A stretch of DNA of 64,000 nt from Roseovarius nitratireducens. Lineage in GTDB: Bacteria; Pseudomonadota; Alphaproteobacteria; Rhodobacterales; Rhodobacteraceae. Positions 44,093-53,049 of this stretch are shown piece by piece. The stretch lies in NCBI RefSeq assembly GCF_002925845.1, contig NZ_PDNI01000036.1:62001-126000 (forward strand). The letters are read 5' to 3'. Positions within the stretch are counted from its first letter, which is position 1; each line of letters opens with the position of its first letter. Both the position numbers and the translations under genes were made by a program. The notes beneath the pieces were generated by a model. That model ran no database searches. It was not told where the DNA came from and saw nothing but the letters and a program-made list of their open reading frames with translations.

Positions 44093-45523
44093 ATGACGGC
44101 GAGTTTCGATTATTTCGTGATCTTCGCGGAGATGCGCACCGGCTCCAATTTCCTGGAGAGCAATCTCAATGCGTTCGACGGGATCGAGTGTCACGGTGAG
44201 GCGTTCAACCCGCATTTCATCGGTTATCCGAACCGGACCGAGCTGCTGGGGATAACGCAGGCCATGCGCGACGAGGAGCCGGCACGCCTGATCGGGGCGA
44301 TCAAGGGACAGTCGCAGGGTATCGGCGGGTTCCGCTTCTTTCACGATCACGATGCGCGGGTGCTCGACCCGATGCTGGACGATCCGCGCTGCGCCAAGAT
44401 CGTGCTGACACGCAACCCGGTGGACAGCTACGTGTCGTGGAAGATCGCGCAGGCGACGGGGCAGTGGAAGCTTACCAACGTCAAGCGGCGGCGCGACAGC
44501 ACCGTGCGTTTTGACGCCGGGGAATTCGAGGGCCATCTCGCGCGGCATCAGGCGTTTCAGCTCGTGCTGCTCAACCGGCTTCAGACCAGCGGACAGACGG
44601 CGTTCTACATCGGCTACGACGATCTGCAATCGGTCGAGGTGATGAACGGGCTGGCGCGCTATCTCGGCTGCGAGGCGCGGCTCGAGGCGCTCGATGCCTC
44701 GCTCAAGCCGCAGAATCCCGAGCCGCTGGAACGCAAGGTCGAGAATTACGACGAGATGGCGCGGGCGCTGGCGCAGTTCGACCGGTTCGACCTGTCGCGC
44801 ACGCCGAATTTCGAGCCGCGCAGGGGCGCGGCGGTGCCGGGTTTCGTCACCGCCGTGCATGCGCCGCTTGTCTACATGCCGGTGCGAGGAGGGCCAGAGG
44901 CGGAAGTGCGCGCGTGGATGGCCGAGCTTGACGGGATGCCCGAGGACACGCTGCCCACCCGGCTCAACCAGGGCGCGCTGCGGCGGTGGATGCGGGGCAA
45001 GCCGGGGCACCGGCGGTTCACCGTGCTGCGCCACCCGGCGGCGCGGGCACATGCCGCGTTCTGCGAGCGGATCCTCGTGCCGGGGCCGGGCTGTTTCAAC
45101 AGCATCCGGCGTACCCTGCGCAAGGCCTACAAGTTGCCGATCCCCGCCGACTGGCCTGATCCGGGCTATGACCGGGCGGCGCATCGCGCGGCATTCGCCG
45201 GGTTTCTCGGGTTTCTCAAGGCAAACCTCGCCGGGCAGACCGCGATCCGGGTGGATGCCCATTGGGCGACGCAGGCGGCGGTGATCGAGGGGATGGCGCA
45301 ATTCGGCGCGCCCGACGCGATCCTGCGCGAGGAAGAGATGGCGGCGGGGCTCGTGGCGATGGCGCGGCAGGCGGGAATCGCGGCACCGCAAGCGCCGGGT
45401 TCGGTGGTGCCGACGGGACCGTTTGCGCTCGGCGATATCTACGACGAGGAGATCGAGCGCCTGACGCGCGCTGTCTATCAGCGCGACTACGTGACCTTTG
45501 GCTTCGCCGATTGGGCGTCTTAG
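44093..45523 (+). CDS. Sulfotransferase-like protein with a second sulfotransferase-like half
   Basis: 476 residues. The N-terminal half (about 1-240) resembles Stf0-type sulfotransferases: FAEMRTGSNFLESNL as the 5'-phosphosulfate loop and KIVLTRNPVDSYVSW as the 3'-phosphate motif of PAPS binding. The second half has a similar FTVLRHPAARAHAAFCERI string, suggesting a fused, partly degenerate second unit without a clear 5' loop. It likely sulfates a glycan made by the two coupled glycosyltransferases; the target is not known. Confidence 0.75.
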   Translation: MTASFDYFVIFAEMRTGSNFLESNLNAFDGIECHGEAFNPHFIGYPNRTELLGITQAMRDEEPARLIGAIKGQSQGIGGFRFFHDHDARVLDPMLDDPRCAKIVLTRNPVDSYVSWKIAQATGQWKLTNVKRRRDSTVRFDAGEFEGHLARHQAFQLVLLNRLQTSGQTAFYIGYDDLQSVEVMNGLARYLGCEARLEALDASLKPQNPEPLERKVENYDEMARALAQFDRFDLSRTPNFEPRRGAAVPGFVTAVHAPLVYMPVRGGPEAEVRAWMAELDGMPEDTLPTRLNQGALRRWMRGKPGHRRFTVLRHPAARAHAAFCERILVPGPGCFNSIRRTLRKAYKLPIPADWPDPGYDRAAHRAAFAGFLGFLKANLAGQTAIRVDAHWATQAAVIEGMAQFGAPDAILREEEMAAGLVAMARQAGIAAPQAPGSVVPTGPFALGDIYDEEIERLTRAVYQRDYVTFGFADWAS

Positions 45524-45526
45524 GGC

Positions 45527-45991
45527 TCAGGCGGCCTGTGCCGCCTGAGCCTCGGACACGATGGTGTAGAGCGTCGCGCTGTCGTGGTTGGCGCGCAATT
45601 TGGCGCAGAACGCGGTGTCGCGCAGTGTGCGCGAGACCAGTGCCAGCGCCTTGAGGTGCTCGACCCCCGAATCGGTGGGCGCGAAGAGTGCGAAGACGAG
45701 GTCCACGGGCTGGCGATCCACCGCGTCGAACGGGATCGGCTTGTCGAGCACGGCGAGCGCGCCGACCACGTGCTCGAGCCCGTCGAGCCGCGCATGCGGC
45801 AGGGCGACGCCGTTGCCAACGCCCGTCGGGCCAAGGCTCTCGCGCTCCAGCAGGGCGTCGATGGCATCGGAATGCGGCACGTCGTAGGCCGCCTCTGCCA
45901 GTGCGCCCAACTCGTTCATCAGGCGCTTCTTGCTGCTGACGCCGGACAATGCGCGGACGGCCTCGGGTTTGAGGAGCATGGTTAAATCCAT
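45527..45991 (-). CDS. ptsN: PtsN, nitrogen-related EIIA (EIIA-Ntr)
   Basis: 154-residue PTS EIIA domain with the phosphorylatable histidine in GVALPHARLDG. Regulatory phosphocarrier, not a sugar importer. It lies 38 bp after hpf, as in many proteobacteria. It is convergent with the sulfotransferase gene, with only three bases between stops. Confidence 0.94.
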   Translation of the reverse strand: MDLTMLLKPEAVRALSGVSSKKRLMNELGALAEAAYDVPHSDAIDALLERESLGPTGVGNGVALPHARLDGLEHVVGALAVLDKPIPFDAVDRQPVDLVFALFAPTDSGVEHLKALALVSRTLRDTAFCAKLRANHDSATLYTIVSEAQAAQAA

Positions 45992-46029
45992 ATTTATGAC
46001 GTATCGACCGGCTTACCGGTCATCCTCGA

Positions 46030-46593
46030 TCAGGGGTCAATCCAGCCAATATTGCCGTCATCCCGGCGATATACGACATTGACCGACTCCTTGCCTTCCT
46101 TGCGGAATACCAGCACCGGCGCGCCGGCAAGCTCCATCTGCATCACCGCCTCTCCGACCGAGAGAGAGGGGATCTGTGTCTCCATCTCGGCCACGATGAT
46201 CGGTTGCAGGCTGTCGGGCTCGTCCTCGGCCCCGCCCACATCCGATGAGAGGATATACGAGGACACGCCGATGAGTTCAACCGGTTCCGAGCGGTCCTTG
46301 TGATGATCTTTCAGGCGGCGCTTGTAGCGGCGGAGCTGCTTCTCCATCTTCTCGCTGCAGGCATCGAAGGCGGCGTAAATCTCGTGCGCCTTGGCCTTGG
46401 CCTGCGCGGTCAGTCCGGTGGAAAGATGCACGACGGCCTCGCAGGCGAATTCGCTCGCATTCTTGGAAAAGGTCACTTGCGCGTCGGTCGGGCGTTCGGC
46501 GTATTTCGACACCACCGTGCCAAGCTCGTCCTTGACGTGAGTCTGAAGGGCCTCGCCGATGTCGATCTGCTTTCCACTGATTTGATAGCGCAT
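46030..46593 (-). CDS. hpf: Long-form ribosome hibernation promoting factor
   Basis: 187-residue HPF: N-terminal S30AE domain (MRYQISGKQIDIGEALQTHV) and a C-terminal dimerisation domain (VGEAVMQMELAGAPVLVFRK), the long form that makes 100S ribosomes alone. AGGAGG lies seven bases before the ATG, a strong ribosome site. It sits between lptB and ptsN; rpoN, present here in gammaproteobacteria, is missing. Confidence 0.94.
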   Translation of the reverse strand: MRYQISGKQIDIGEALQTHVKDELGTVVSKYAERPTDAQVTFSKNASEFACEAVVHLSTGLTAQAKAKAHEIYAAFDACSEKMEKQLRRYKRRLKDHHKDRSEPVELIGVSSYILSSDVGGAEDEPDSLQPIIVAEMETQIPSLSVGEAVMQMELAGAPVLVFRKEGKESVNVVYRRDDGNIGWIDP

Positions 46594-46806
46594 CTTGCCT
46601 CCTTTTATTCCACGGACTGGCGCGGCACAGGGTGTGCGCGCGTGGTCAGGCCCGGTACTCGATGCAGATAGGGGACATGTCCTGATCTTGGCCAAAGCCC
46701 GCCCCACCGCGTGGGGATGATCGGGAATCCGGCGTGCGATCACCACATGTCATGGTGCAATTGACGCCCCTTGCCGGGCCTTTGTCAATCCGCTTTGCGC
46801 AGGCGA

Positions 46807-47571
46807 TCACGAGATGCGAAATGTGTCGCCGAGATAGACCCGGCGCACGTTTTCGTTATCGACGACGTCGCGGGGGCTGCCGGACATCAGAACCTTGCCA
46901 TCGTGCAGGATATAGGCGCGGTCCACGATCTCTAGCGTTTCGCGCACGTTGTGATCGGTGATCAGCACGCCGATGCCGCGCTTCTTCAGGTCGGCCACGA
47001 GGTGGCGGATATCGCCGACCGAGATCGGATCGACCCCGGCAAACGGCTCGTCGAGCAGCAGGTAGCGCGGATTGGCGGCGAGACAGCGTGCAATCTCGAC
47101 GCGGCGCCGCTCGCCACCCGACAATGCGAGCGCGGGGGCGCGGCGCAGGTGTTCGATCGAGAACTCCGACAAGAGCTGTTCAAGCCGCTCGCGGCGGCGC
47201 GCGCGCGACGGCTCGGCGATCTCGAGGATGGCCATGATGTTGTCCTCGGCCGAGAGGCCGCGGAAAATCGACATTTCCTGCGGAAGGTAGCCGATCCCGA
47301 GCTTGGCGCGGCGATACATCGGCAGCGCCGTCACGTCGCGGCCATCGATAAAGATATGCCCGCCCTCGGGATGGATGAGGCCCGCGATGGCGTAGAATGT
47401 CGTGGTCTTGCCCGAGCCGTTGGGACCGAGCAGCGCCACCACCTCGCCCTGATCGAGCGAGAGCGAGACGTCGCGGATCACCAGCTTCTTGCTGTAGCTC
47501 TTGCGCAGGTTCTCGACCCGCAGGCCGGTCGTGTCGTTGCTGTGCGCGAGGCTGAGGTTCGCCGCGCTCAT
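46807..47571 (-). CDS. lptB: LptB, ATPase of the lipopolysaccharide transporter
   Basis: 254-residue ABC ATPase with Walker [12 protein letters not shown], signature [12 protein letters not shown], Walker [14 protein letters not shown] and the switch His in [11 protein letters not shown]. It drives LPS extraction from the inner membrane through LptFG. The start overlaps the lptA stop by four bases. Confidence 0.96.
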   Translation of the reverse strand: MSAANLSLAHSNDTTGLRVENLRKSYSKKLVIRDVSLSLDQGEVVALLGPNGSGKTTTFYAIAGLIHPEGGHIFIDGRDVTALPMYRRAKLGIGYLPQEMSIFRGLSAEDNIMAILEIAEPSRARRRERLEQLLSEFSIEHLRRAPALALSGGERRRVEIARCLAANPRYLLLDEPFAGVDPISVGDIRHLVADLKKRGIGVLITDHNVRETLEIVDRAYILHDGKVLMSGSPRDVVDNENVRRVYLGDTFRIS

Positions 47572-48062
47572 TGATCGCCACCCGGTTGCAGCACGGTCTT
47601 GACCCGCCCGCTCACGCGGGCGGTGCCCGCGGCGGTATCGACAAAGACCGTGTCGCCGGTGATCGCGTTGTCACCCTGCACGAGCAGCACGTCACCGCGC
47701 AGTTCGATCATGCCGGTGGTGATGTTGTAATCGGCGCGCGCCGCCTCGGCGGCGTCCTCGCCGCTGACAAGGGTGACGCCGCCGGTCGCCTCAAGCGACT
47801 CGATACCGCTCTGGTCGGCGAGATAGTTCACTCGCACCCTCGGGGCCGACAGCCGCATGGCCCCCTGCGAGATGACCACGCTGCCGGTAAAGAGCGCGGT
47901 GTTGTCGGCCTGGTTGACGTTGAGATTGTCCGAGGTCACCTCGATCGGCAGAGAACGGTCGCTCTGAACCTGGCCGAACGCCACGGGCGTGCCTTGCGCT
48001 CCTGCCAGTACCGGCAGGCACGAAAGGGCCACGGCGGCGGCAAGGCGTGCAAACATCGTCAC
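47568..48062 (-). CDS. lptA: LptA, periplasmic lipopolysaccharide bridge protein
   Basis: About 164 residues with signal peptide ending VLAGAQG and an OstA/LptA beta-jellyroll ([37 protein letters not shown]). It forms the periplasmic bridge between LptC and the outer membrane. The GTG at 48062 overlaps the lptC stop (GTGA); an ATG two codons on (48056) is equally workable. Confidence 0.92.
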   Translation of the reverse strand: MTMFARLAAAVALSCLPVLAGAQGTPVAFGQVQSDRSLPIEVTSDNLNVNQADNTALFTGSVVISQGAMRLSAPRVRVNYLADQSGIESLEATGGVTLVSGEDAAEAARADYNITTGMIELRGDVLLVQGDNAITGDTVFVDTAAGTARVSGRVKTVLQPGGDQ

Positions 48063-48682
48063 TGGTCCTGTTCCTTCTCGATATTCGGGCGGTATACCAG
48101 CTTGACGCCCCCGCTGAAAACCAATTCGGCATCGCCGCTTCCGGGGGCCTCGCGCAGGATCATGTGCCCGGCGTCCAGGTCACCCAGCGGCCCGGTCGCG
48201 GTAACCGGCCCGGGGCTCTTGGCGTAGAGCGCGTCGAGGCGGGTGTCGAGCCGGTCCGTGTCGATCTCGTAGCCGGCCGTGCTGGTGATATGGACCGCGC
48301 CTTCGAGCATTGCTGTCATCTTCGTCTGGTCGAGCCGGGCGTTGGCCGCGCTCAGGTTCAGCACGGTCCCGCCAATCAGGCCAATCTCGCCGGTGATGCG
48401 TTCGGCTATGAGACGCCGCGTATCGTCGGGGTCGGGCCAGGCGACATCGGCGCGCATCTTGATCTCGTCTCCCCGCCCGGAAATCCCGGCAAAGCTGGGG
48501 CGCGTCACTCCGAGGTTCTGCGCGCGCTGTTCGAGGTCGATGGGGGCAGTCGGCACGGGGCCGGACGGATCAACGGTGTTGGAAATGAGAAACAGGGTGG
48601 ACAACAGCCCGAGCGCCACGAGCGGCAGGAGAATTTTCATTCCCGCCACGATGCGCGAATAGGTGTTGTCAGCGCGGGCCAT
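48059..48682 (-). CDS. lptC: LptC, inner-membrane lipopolysaccharide export protein
   Basis: 207 residues with one membrane helix (about 15-34, MKILLPLVALGLLSTLFLIS) and a periplasmic LptC jellyroll. It receives LPS from LptBFG and passes it to LptA. The start is four bases after the rnd stop and its end overlaps lptA, so rnd-lptC-lptA-lptB form one unit. Confidence 0.93.
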   Translation of the reverse strand: MARADNTYSRIVAGMKILLPLVALGLLSTLFLISNTVDPSGPVPTAPIDLEQRAQNLGVTRPSFAGISGRGDEIKMRADVAWPDPDDTRRLIAERITGEIGLIGGTVLNLSAANARLDQTKMTAMLEGAVHITSTAGYEIDTDRLDTRLDALYAKSPGPVTATGPLGDLDAGHMILREAPGSGDAELVFSGGVKLVYRPNIEKEQDQ

Positions 48683-48686
48683 CGGG

Positions 48687-49298
48687 TCAGTGGGCGAAAA
48701 TGTCGGCCTCGGGCCATCCGGCGAGGTCGAGCCGCGCGCGCACGGGCAGGAAATCGAAACAGGCCTGGGCCAGATCGGTGCGCCCCTCGCGGGCGAGCAT
48801 CGCGTCGAGCGTCTCGCGCAGCCGGTGCAGGTAGAGCACATCCGACGCCGCATAGGCGTGCTGTGCCTCGCTGAGCGTCTCTGCCCCCCAGTCCGAGCTT
48901 TGCTGTTGCTTGGAGATATCCACGTTCAGCAATTCCTGAAGCAGGTATTTCAGCCCGTGCCGGTCGGTATAGGTGCGCACCAGCTTGGACGCGATCTTGG
49001 TGCAATAGACCGGGGCGGCGAGCGCGCCAAAGGCGTGATACATCACCGCGATGTCGAACCGCCCGAAATGGAAGAGTTTGAGCACGTCAGGATCGGTCAG
49101 CAGCCGCTCGAGATTGGGCGCGCGTGTCTGCCCCTTGGCCACCTGCACCAGATGCGCGTCGCCGTCGCCGCCCGAGAGCTGCACGAGGCAAAGCCTGTCG
49201 CGGTGCGGGTTGAGGCCCATCGTCTCGCAATCTATCGCGACAACGGGGCCGAGATCGAGCCCGTCGGGCAGATCGGCCTGGTAGATGTGGTTCGTCAT
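48687..49298 (-). CDS. Short RNase D-like 3'-5' exonuclease
   Basis: 203-residue DEDDy exonuclease: Exo I VAIDCETMGL, Exo II HFGRFDIAVM, Exo III with the YAASDVLYL tyrosine. It lacks the HRDC domains of E. coli RNase D (about 375 residues), as is common in alphaproteobacteria. Likely trims tRNA or other structured RNAs. First gene of the lptCAB unit. Confidence 0.91.
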   Translation of the reverse strand: MTNHIYQADLPDGLDLGPVVAIDCETMGLNPHRDRLCLVQLSGGDGDAHLVQVAKGQTRAPNLERLLTDPDVLKLFHFGRFDIAVMYHAFGALAAPVYCTKIASKLVRTYTDRHGLKYLLQELLNVDISKQQQSSDWGAETLSEAQHAYAASDVLYLHRLRETLDAMLAREGRTDLAQACFDFLPVRARLDLAGWPEADIFAH

Positions 49299-49492
49299 GA
49301 AATGCCCTTTCGCCCGCGCGGGGTCACGCCGTGAAAACAGGAGGTTCGGGTCTGATTAGGCGCTTTCGCCGCATCCCTCAACCCGGATATGGGGCGCGTC
49401 CGGCCGCGCCGCCACCGCTTTCGTCGCAATCCGGCTTGCGGTCGCGGGGCGGCTCGGCCACAAATCGTGCGGATATCGAGAAGGAGCCCCCG

Positions 49493-51112
49493 ATGACCGA
49501 CGCCAGCACACGCGCCGCCGACCACCTCGCCCGGCGTCTTTACGAGGCCGGCTGCCGCCATGCCTTCGGGATGCCCGGCGGCGAGGTGCTGACCGTGATG
49601 GACGCGCTGGCACGCGCGGGTATCGAGGTGACGCTGGCCCGGCACGAGAACGCCGCCGCCTTCATGGCCGAGGGGACGTGGCACCGCACCGGCGCGCCCG
49701 GCATCCTGATCGCGACGCTGGGGCCGGGGGTGCTCAACGGGGTCAACGCCATCGCCAACGCGCATCAGGACCGGGTGCCGCTGATCGTGATTTCCGGCTG
49801 TGTCGATGCCGACGAGGCGCTGACCTATTCCCATCAGATACTCGATCACGAGGCGGTGCTTGCCCCGATCACCAAGGCCACGTTCCGACTGACCGCGCAA
49901 GGCGCCGACATCATCGCCGACAAGGCGGTGGGCATCGCCACCGAAGGCCGCCCCGGCCCGGTGCATATCGACGTGCCGATTTCCGTGGCCGACGAGCGAG
50001 TGAGCCTGCCGCGCCTGCGCCGCCGCCCCGACGCCGCGCCGATGGTGCCCGACGCCGCCACGCTGGCACGCGCGCGCGGCTGGCTTGCCGCGGCGGAGCG
50101 ACCGGTGATGGTCGTGGGACTCGATGCCGTCAACGAGGGCGCGGCCAGAACCGTGCGCGAGGTGGCCGAGCGCCTGTCGATCCCGGTCATCACCACATAT
50201 AAGGCCAAGGGCATCATCCCCGAGACGCATCCGCTCAGCTTGGGCGGCGCGGGGTTGTCGCCGCTGGCCGATGGTATCCTCGTGCCCTTCGTTCAGCAGG
50301 CCGACCTGATCCTTTGCGTGGGTTACGACCCGATCGAGATGCGCCCCGGCTGGCGCGAGATATGGGACCCGGCGGCGGTCAACGTGATCGACATCACCGC
50401 CGAACCCAATCACCAGTACATGCACCAGGCGACGATGAATGTCGTGGGGGCCTGTGCGCCGTCGCTTGCCGCGATGGCCGAGAGCGTGACACCGCGCGCC
50501 ACATGGCCCGGCGGCGAGGTGGTCGCGGCGCGCGAGGCGCTGGCGCAGGCGTTCCCGGTGGCGGACAGATGGGGCGCGGCGGCGGTGATCGACGAAGCGC
50601 GCCGCGTGCTGCCAGAAGACACCATCGCGACCGTGGACAGCGGCGCGCACCGCATCCTGCTGTCGCAGATGTGGGTGACGCATCACCCCCGCTCCGTGCT
50701 GCAATCCACCGCGCTGTGCACGATGGGTTGTGCCGTGCCGCTGGCGATGGGCGCCAAGCTCGCCACGCCCGAGGCGACGGTGGTGAGCTTTTCCGGCGAT
50801 GCCGGGTTTCTCATGGTGGCCGGAGAGCTGTCGACCGTGGCGGAACTGGGCCTGCCGGTGATCTTCGTCGTGTTCGTCGATGCGAGCCTCGCGCTGATCG
50901 AAAAGAAGCAGCGCGAGCGGCAGATGACCAATCTCGCCGTGGATTTCGGCCATCACGATTTCGCAGCTATCGGCCGCGCGTTCGGCGGCAATGGTGTGCG
51001 GGTGACCAGCCGGGCCGAGCTGCACGCTGCGCTGATCGAAGCGCAGGGCGCCGACCGCTTCACCGTCATCGCCGCCGAGATCGACCGTGGCTCTTATGAC
51101 AACCGTTTCTGA
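49493..51112 (+). CDS. Acetolactate synthase-like thiamine diphosphate enzyme
   Basis: 539-residue ThDP enzyme of the acetolactate synthase superfamily: catalytic Glu in ARHENAAAFMAEG, a central domain (about 190-320), and a C-terminal ThDP domain SGDAGFLMVAGELSTVAELG. The usual GDG...NN metal motif reads GDA...VD here (VVFVDASLALIEKKQ), so it is not a standard IlvB. The ATG at 49493 has AAGGAG ahead. It is 10 bp from a CoA-transferase gene, an arrangement like oxc-frc; reaction unknown. Confidence 0.8.
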   Translation: MTDASTRAADHLARRLYEAGCRHAFGMPGGEVLTVMDALARAGIEVTLARHENAAAFMAEGTWHRTGAPGILIATLGPGVLNGVNAIANAHQDRVPLIVISGCVDADEALTYSHQILDHEAVLAPITKATFRLTAQGADIIADKAVGIATEGRPGPVHIDVPISVADERVSLPRLRRRPDAAPMVPDAATLARARGWLAAAERPVMVVGLDAVNEGAARTVREVAERLSIPVITTYKAKGIIPETHPLSLGGAGLSPLADGILVPFVQQADLILCVGYDPIEMRPGWREIWDPAAVNVIDITAEPNHQYMHQATMNVVGACAPSLAAMAESVTPRATWPGGEVVAAREALAQAFPVADRWGAAAVIDEARRVLPEDTIATVDSGAHRILLSQMWVTHHPRSVLQSTALCTMGCAVPLAMGAKLATPEATVVSFSGDAGFLMVAGELSTVAELGLPVIFVVFVDASLALIEKKQRERQMTNLAVDFGHHDFAAIGRAFGGNGVRVTSRAELHAALIEAQGADRFTVIAAEIDRGSYDNRF

Positions 51113-51122
51113 GGAGGTGCCC

Positions 51123-52298
51123 ATGCCCGGCCCGCTGGATGGTCTCGTCATTCTCGACCTGAGCCGGATTCTGGCCGGTCCCACCTGCACGCAGCTCTTG
51201 GGCGACCTCGGCGCCGAAATCATCAAGATCGAGAGCCTCGCCGGTGACGATACGCGGCAATGGGGGCCGCCTTTCGCGCTGGACGCGGAGGGCAATCCCA
51301 CCGACCTGTCGGCCTATTTCATGTCCGTCAACCGCAACAAGAAATCGGTGGCGGTGGACCTGACCGATCCAGAGGTCCAGAAAAGCCTGCGCGATCTGGC
51401 AGGCCGTGCCGACGTGGTGATCGAGAATTTCAAGCCCGGGGGCCTGCGCAAATACGGCCTCGATCACGAGACGCTCTGCGCCGCGTATCCGGGTCTTGTC
51501 TACTGCTCCATTTCCGGCTTCGGCCAGACCGGGCCGAACCGCGACAAGCCCGGCTATGACCTGATGGCGCAAGGGTTTGGCGGCATCATGTCGATCACTG
51601 GCGAGGCGGGGCGCGAGCCGATGAAGGTGGGCGTGGGCGTGGCCGATGTGGTCTGCGGCCTCTATGCTGCCACTGGCATTCTGGCGGCGCTGCGTCACCG
51701 CGACGCCACCGGAGAGGGGCAGCATATCGACCTGGCATTGGTGGACAGCACCATGTCCTGGCTGGTCAACCAGGGGCTCAATTACCTGACCTCCGGCACT
51801 GCGCCTGTCCGCGCGGGCAACGCGCACCCCAATATCGTGCCCTACCAGGTGTTTGCCGCCTCCGACGGGTACGTGATCGTCGCCGTGGGCAATGACAGCC
51901 AGTATGCGCGGTTCTGCGATTACCTTGGCCAGCCCGATTGGGCCAGTGATCCGCGCTTTGCCACCAATAGCGAGCGGCTCGCGCATCGCGACACGCTGGT
52001 GCCGATGATCGCCGCGGTGCTAGAGCGCCGCACCACACGCGACGTCATCGACGGGCTGGAGGCGCGCAAGGTGCCGGTGGGCCCGGTCAACACCATCGAC
52101 CAGGCGCTCGAATCCGACCAGGCGCAGGCGCGGGAGATGACGATCACCCTGCCCGCGCCGCAGACCGCGACGGGCGAGGTGCGGCTGCTGGGCAATCCGC
52201 TCAGATTCTCGCGCACACCGGTCAGCTATCGCAGCGCGCCACCCGCGACAGGGGCCGATACCGAGGCGGTTCTGTCACGGCTCCGGGACGATCTGTAA
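51123..52298 (+). CDS. CaiB/BaiF family (class III) CoA-transferase
   Basis: 391 residues with class III signatures: LDGLVILDLSRILAGPTCTQLL, NRNKKSVAVDL, ENFKPGGLRKYGL, and the catalytic aspartate in GVGVADVVCGLYA. It moves CoA between carboxylates through an aspartyl-CoA anhydride. GAGGAGG precedes the ATG. Co-transcribed with the ThDP enzyme; substrate unknown. Confidence 0.88.
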   Translation: MPGPLDGLVILDLSRILAGPTCTQLLGDLGAEIIKIESLAGDDTRQWGPPFALDAEGNPTDLSAYFMSVNRNKKSVAVDLTDPEVQKSLRDLAGRADVVIENFKPGGLRKYGLDHETLCAAYPGLVYCSISGFGQTGPNRDKPGYDLMAQGFGGIMSITGEAGREPMKVGVGVADVVCGLYAATGILAALRHRDATGEGQHIDLALVDSTMSWLVNQGLNYLTSGTAPVRAGNAHPNIVPYQVFAASDGYVIVAVGNDSQYARFCDYLGQPDWASDPRFATNSERLAHRDTLVPMIAAVLERRTTRDVIDGLEARKVPVGPVNTIDQALESDQAQAREMTITLPAPQTATGEVRLLGNPLRFSRTPVSYRSAPPATGADTEAVLSRLRDDL

Positions 52299-52343
52299 CC
52301 TTGGCTCGCGGCCACGTGATTTGCCGCGACTCGAGGCAAGGCG

Positions 52344-52373
52344 TAGCCCTCCGGGTATCAAACCGGAGGGCTA
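52344..52373 (+). promoter_or_regulatory. Hairpin covering the ribosome binding site of the DUF302 gene
   Basis: A perfect 11 bp inverted repeat TAGCCCTCCGG / CCGGAGGGCTA with an 8-base loop. The right arm contains GGAGGG, the Shine-Dalgarno for the ATG at 52377, so the folded RNA would hide it. It can also serve as a terminator for the upstream CoA-transferase gene, though only TTC follows. Confidence 0.6.
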
Positions 52374-52376
52374 TTC

Positions 52377-52847
52377 ATGCATAGAATTCTGAAATTTCTC
52401 ACCATTTTCCTGCTCCTTGCCGCGCCCGCGCAGGCGCTCGGGCCGCGCGACGGCTGGATCGTCCACGACACGGACAAATCCTATACCGATCTGGTACAAG
52501 CGGTGCGCGACGCGGTCAGCGAGGCCCCCATCGCCATCGTCACGCAGGCCAGCGCCTCGGACGGGGCGCGGATGCAGGGCCACACCATCCCCGGCAACCG
52601 CGTCTTCGGGCTTTACCGAAACGATTACGCCCGCCGGATGCTTGATGCGAGCGTCGCGGCGGGCATCGAGGCGCCGATCCGGCTCTACGTTACCGAGGAG
52701 GCAGACGGCACCGCGACGCTCAGTTACAAGACGCCGAGCCATGTCTTTGCGCCCTATGCCGAGGAGGGGGGCGCGGCGCTGCGTGCACTGGCGGACGAGC
52801 TTGACGCGGTGTTCGAGGATGTGGCGCGGGCGGCTGTGGCCGAGTGA
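52377..52847 (+). CDS. Secreted DUF302 domain protein
   Basis: 156 residues, signal peptide about 1-21 (FLTIFLLLAAPAQA), then a DUF302 domain (KSYTDLVQAVRDAVSEAP, NRVFGLYRNDYARRML, APIRLYVTEEADG). Function unknown; related periplasmic proteins occur near thiosulfate or copper genes. It has its own strong Shine-Dalgarno that lies inside a hairpin, so translation may be controlled. Confidence 0.82.
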   Translation: MHRILKFLTIFLLLAAPAQALGPRDGWIVHDTDKSYTDLVQAVRDAVSEAPIAIVTQASASDGARMQGHTIPGNRVFGLYRNDYARRMLDASVAAGIEAPIRLYVTEEADGTATLSYKTPSHVFAPYAEEGGAALRALADELDAVFEDVARAAVAE

Positions 52848-53049
52848 GGCCCGATTTTGTGCCGTTTCCTCGCCGCAAGCGGGTTCTCGCGCGTCGCCAT
52901 GCGCCTGAGGGTTGAGCAGCGCTGCACAACACGTCACATTCCGAACCCGGAAAATAACGTATTGGTGAGGACCCTCGCGACCGTGTTGCCGGTATCACAT
53001 TTAGCGGGCTAGCTGAAACCGATAAGTATCGCCGAAAGGAAACCGGGCC

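Noticed and set aside
42239-45391. A 1050-codon open frame antisense to the glycosyltransferase/sulfotransferase cassette
   Set aside because: His/Arg/Pro-rich translation typical of antisense shadows; sense frames have clear enzyme motifs and overlapping starts and stops.
48001-48018. Short hairpin CCTGCC-N6-GGCAGG
   Set aside because: It lies inside the lptA signal-peptide codons, is only 6 bp and has no T-run; chance is likely in such G+C-rich DNA.
48687-49298. Truncated RNase D
   Set aside because: All three exonuclease motifs are present and the short form without HRDC is normal in alphaproteobacteria.
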